Assembly: GCF_003945595.2 (NCBI RefSeq)
Contig: NW_024104317.1
Span: forward strand, 1,054,001-1,118,000
Reading direction: 5' to 3'
Length of the DNA: 64,000 bases
Source: Pipra filicauda
Taxonomy: Eukaryota; Chordata; Aves; Passeriformes; Pipridae
The position numbers and the translations under genes were made by a program. This document shows, piece by piece, positions 60,901-64,000 of the stretch. The notes below the pieces were generated by a model that saw only the letters and a list, made by a program, of their open reading frames with translations, did not search any database and had not been told where the DNA came from. How positions within the stretch are numbered: the first letter of the stretch is position 1; each line of letters opens with the position of its first letter.

Positions 60901-62683
60901 TATGTGTATGATGATGATTGGAATGGATGATAACAGCTGATCAGACAAGCTGAAAGAAATTGGGGTGATAAAACTTGTAATATCCATGCTTTCAAGACCG
61001 TGTCATTTATTCTCAGTCCTTTCTCCTCCCTCCTGCCACCCCTGTGCTTTCTACCTTGTAGATCTGTGCTCCAGATTCTAAAGCATCTGACTGGCAGTGT
61101 CCAGCAGATCCTTTCTCCCTCCTTTTTCCTGGACTTGGCTGTCCCAGCGAAGATGCCCCTCTCTGCCCAAATTTATCTAGTGAGCCAAACTAAAGGTTTG
61201 TCTATCTCTGTCCCCAGCAGTGTCCAACAGTGTGTCATGAGGGATCAGTATAAGGAAGAGGGCAAGCTTAGATTGTTTGTTTTCTTGGCTGTATGGATCC
61301 GTTTTCCGTCGGCCCTTCCCCGTGTCCAGTAAGCTCACAGTCCTGCAGTTAATGCTTTCAGAGCTGTTATGTTTTGCTAGTAGTTTCCTAATACAGGTTT
61401 CTCTCTGCTGAGGACTGTACTGAAGCACTGCAACATAAGCAAACCCTGATTTTATTTCATGGAAGCTACTGCAACACTAAAGGAAGCAAACTGAGACTCG
61501 ATTCTGAATCCCAGCTGAGCCTGAATATTCCAGGAGCTGGCAGGGTTGCTTTACTTCCAGAAGTTTGATTTGTTCTGCTTCAAAGGTTCCTGAACAATGG
61601 CATTTTCAACGTTTGCACTGTGTTTGAGCTGCCTTCTTAAATGAGCAGGGCAGCATGCAGTTAAAATCCCAGGTTTTGAACCTCATAGATCTGCCTGTTG
61701 AATATTTTATAATGAAACAATCTGCATCCTAAAAGGCTGGGGGTATGTTTTTCTTTTTTTAAAACAGCATATTAGGTTTAATATCCCTTTTTCATCTTCA
61801 ATTCAGTTTGCATTTTTAATTACCTAATCTCGTGTGTCATTTTAAAAAGCACTTTTCAAATAAATGGGGTTTTAAATGATCCTTTATGTAATTAAACAAG
61901 AATTGAGTCATATTATATGGTCTTGTTATCAAGAAGCTTTCTCAAATTATTCTCTGTGCATTTGAAAATTTCATCAGCAATTTCTACCAATAATTGCTAT
62001 CAGGCAGTTCCAAAGTTAAACTTATTTTATAAGATATAGGAAGATTACGAACTCAGTTTGTGTTAAAGGCCTGTCTAAGGTACCATAAGGGAGGCATGGT
62101 GCTAACACACTTCTTCCAATGAAGTGTTAACTCAGGAGTGGCTGTGAGAAGGTATTGGCACTAAACATCTGTTTTTCAGCCCAGCGCTGTGTTCCTTTTG
62201 ATCTTCCCTTTACAGTACGGTCACTGCATCTCAGATTGCCCTGTCCTGTTTGCCTGTCCTAGATCATGACCTGGGTGTTCACATTCCACCCTTATCAGCC
62301 AAGCACCAGATCTGTGGTCACTGAATTATTTGCAGTACTCACATTTTGACAGGACGGTGGTTCTGTTCCCATTCTGCTGATTTTTCTATCAGTCACAAGT
62401 GTTGTGAGTCTCCTGTTGGTTAATCCTTTCAAAAAGCTATGGCAGTGCTCTAGAAATGCCTACTGTAATCATTCTCTCCAAGGTAATAGTGAGTTTGTTC
62501 TGGTTTTGGGGGAAATTGTGACACTTCTATTTTATACTCATTTAGGATGAATTTCGAATTTATTCTCGTGAGACTGTGACATGGATCTCTGTGTCTGCAC
62601 TTATCAAAAGTAGATCAGATTATCCAGCCACTGCTGAGGAAGACTCAATCTTCAGCAAAGCCATAATGAAGCCAAGTTTTCAA
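52590..62683 (+). CDS. ATP13A4: ATP13A4, P5B-type cation-transporting ATPase (first three coding exons)
   Basis: ATP13A4 is a P5B P-type ATPase of intracellular membranes; P5B relatives move polyamines, and its own substrate is less settled. Three exons with GT/AG borders, all in phase 0, encode residues 1-125: a cytosolic start with LNQGEENEM, then [15 protein letters not shown] leading into a first hydrophobic segment at about 35-53, then YWKPEWDVW and [17 protein letters not shown]. This order matches human ATP13A4 and ATP13A5. Assignment to ATP13A4 rests on its place next to OPA1 in divergent orientation, as in human; by sequence alone ATP13A5 is not excluded. The catalytic DKTGT part lies beyond the window. 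Confidence 0.88.
55128..55398 (+). mobile_element. CR1 LINE 3' fragment (longest well-kept CR1 copy here)
   Basis: The blocks run taggacaagagggcatggtc, then ccagaggaggtttaggttga, then gggctgcccagggaggtggt, then ggttggacttgataatctt and a final gattctatgattcta. This is a typical avian CR1 3' end of about 270 nt with a complete terminus, 5'-truncated, in + orientation. Confidence 0.95.
55605..55621. repeat. CT dinucleotide run
   Basis: About eight TC units; a short microsatellite. Confidence 0.8.
57941..58005. repeat. TATC tetranucleotide microsatellite
   Basis: Roughly ten pure TATC units followed by interrupted CTGT/CTAC variants. Likely polymorphic. Confidence 0.95.
59655..59826 (+). mobile_element. 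MIR-type (CORE) SINE remnant
   Basis: The blocks are tttgggcaagtcaccttgcc, then aaaaatggaataataataat with acccactca, then catgtaaagcattctgcaag, then tattcattagttgttcttac. They follow the order of the 3' half of MIR (gggcaagtcactt, aaatggggataataat, gtaaagcgctt, ataaatgttagc). The copy is old and diverged. Confidence 0.75.
60560..60733 (+). CDS. ATP13A4: ATP13A4 exon, first transmembrane segment
   Basis: 174 nt, 58 codons, acceptor gctgtacag, consensus donor GTAAGT. It encodes [15 protein letters not shown], hydrophobic [15 protein letters not shown], then [15 protein letters not shown] and [13 protein letters not shown]. Human ATP13A4 has EIFGYRTQGCRK and SLQEADTVLLRTT at the same places. 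Confidence 0.93.
60734..62545 (+). other. ATP13A4: ATP13A4 intron 2
   Basis: 1812-nt intron. The 110-codon open frame at 61000-61332 has no splice support or family match. Nothing else recognised. Confidence 0.8.
62546..62683 (+). CDS. ATP13A4: ATP13A4 exon after first transmembrane segment
   Basis: 138 nt, 46 codons, acceptor ctcatttag, consensus donor GTAAGT. It encodes [20 protein letters not shown], then [20 protein letters not shown], then MKPSFQ. The start (human DEFQIYSWKKVIWI) and the end (human INRAIRKPDLK) align; the middle is diverged, as it is between human ATP13A4 and ATP13A5. Confidence 0.9.
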
Positions 62684-64000
62684 GTAAGTAAAGTATTCCC
62701 TGCAGCATCTGGGAAATGATGGCAAATCTCAGCCACACTTCATGGAGTGAAACTGAGTTGTGAAACCTACCCAGCTAAGAAACTTGCAGCTTGAGAAACA
62801 CAGTGAGCTGTTGAAAAACAAGATAGAGATTTTGGAGAACTGTACTCACCTCTGTAAGGACTGTACTCACTCTGAGGTGGGTCATGAAAAAAGAATCCTC
62901 ACTACTTCTGAGAGAAAACATACATTACAAGTCGGAGAGCTTCAGGACACTAGGGTTGGCAGAGAAGAATCAGAACTCCAGATCAAAACCTCATTCCTGG
63001 CATAAGAATCAAGGAATTTAGGGGTGACTGTGTTTGAAGAGAAAATGTGCAGAACCAAAAACAGCTGCCACAGTAACATGAAAACAAGGATGAACGCAGG
63101 TGATGGGGAATAGAACAGAAAAGTACCTATGCAGAACTGCATCAGTATTTCCAGAAGTGTTTCATTAACACATTTTGCTTCCTTGCCTTTGTATGCAATT
63201 TGGGCTTTAAAGTACATTTGCTGGAATCAGGTCTTGTGCTGTTAACTGTTCTTGTAAAAATGTATCCTGATCTCTATCAGCTTTGAGATCCCAATTAGGC
63301 ACTGGGGAGAAGGCACACAATTAATTGATCCAACCAGATGACAAGGTCTCTCATGAGTTGAGTAAACATAATTATCTCCTGTTTAGAATAAGTACCAGAC
63401 AGTTCAGTTATGTGTCTTGCTTAGCATTACGTGTTAAATTGGTGTGAGCAATAGGAACGCAATGATACATTTGTTAATATCCGGCTCTTGATTATAGATA
63501 CTAGATCACTGCACTGAGGAATTCATAAAAGAGCTATTTTCCCTTTCAGGAAATAAATTTCTAACTTACTAGCATTTCTTTTTATTTCTACAACAATTTT
63601 TAGTAAATATTTTTATTATGAACCTAATTTTAGCTGAACAAAGATGCTGCAGCTGTTTGTATGGACATATATTAATGTACATAAGAAAGTTTAGTTTCAA
63701 CTAGTTTAATCAATGGGCACAGTATGAAGAAAGTGGAGGCTGGTCTGTAACACTTTTCAGAGGATTGAATTAGTAACATAAAAAAGCCAGATAACCTCAA
63801 ATAATAAGCCCTTTGAATTCATATCAATCAAAACATCTAGATAGAAATGACCAGATTTCAAAGCAGCAAAGAGCAAACAGTTTAATCCTTCACTAGCAAT
63901 TCAAAAGCCCCTACTTATAAGTTAATTATAAAGCATTTTTGCCATTTAAGCTACCTAAGTCCACAGGGTTATGTGTAGCGCCCAAGAGCTGTCCAAGGAC
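62684..64000 (+). other. ATP13A4: ATP13A4 intron 3 (cut by window edge)
   Basis: The next expected exon (family segment around VQKIRYVW) is not present up to the edge. A short direct repeat of actgtactcac occurs at about 62839 and 62860. Nothing else recognised. Confidence 0.75.

Noticed and set aside
61000..61332. 110-codon + strand frame in ATP13A4 intron 2
   Set aside because: Does not match the ATPase, lacks exon borders in the right phase, and flanking exons join without it.

Overview
The window is a piece of an amniote nuclear genome, almost certainly a bird. The evidence is the set of CR1 LINE 3' tails ending in the attctatgattcta type of terminus, compact introns, and divergent OPA1 and ATP13A4 genes, the same neighbourhood as human 3q29. 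No bacterial, viral or CRISPR-like system was found. All gene calls below come from hand translation of exons that show AG/GT borders, consistent phases and homology to the vertebrate proteins.

Layout. (1) 1-15632: no exon recognised; this is the last intron or downstream flank of OPA1, with one CR1 tail and one old CR1 copy. (2) 15633-48773, minus strand: OPA1, the mitochondrial inner-membrane dynamin-like GTPase. 29 coding exons are resolved, including the alternative cassettes 4, 4b and 5b. Together they give 2980 nt, or 993 codons plus one base. Only the final short coding exon (about 21 residues in human) was not found, and it probably lies beyond the left edge. (3) About 48480-49180: GC-rich CpG-island promoter of OPA1 with an ETS-type site, followed upstream by a 92-bp tandem duplication. 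(4) 52590-62683, plus strand: the first three coding exons of ATP13A4, a P5B-type transport ATPase. These include a 63-nt first exon that carries the start codon. The gene continues past the right edge.

The two genes are divergent, with start codons about 3.8 kb apart. Only OPA1 sits in the CpG island, so a shared core promoter is unlikely. OPA1 carries an N-terminal presequence and a membrane anchor, then alternative exons that hold the proteolytic processing sites, then the GTPase domain (G1 in exon 9, G3 in exon 12, G4 in exon 14). The helical, paddle and GED-like regions follow in exons 15-27.

Repeats comprise seven CR1-type fragments, all in + orientation and so antisense to OPA1, and a MIR-type SINE near 59.7 kb. 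There is also a TATC microsatellite and several A-rich tracts. Two OPA1 introns share an unidentified 30-nt element with a small hairpin, and one copy is framed by 13-bp direct repeats; this is the most interesting unexplained signal here. I see no previously undescribed gene system.
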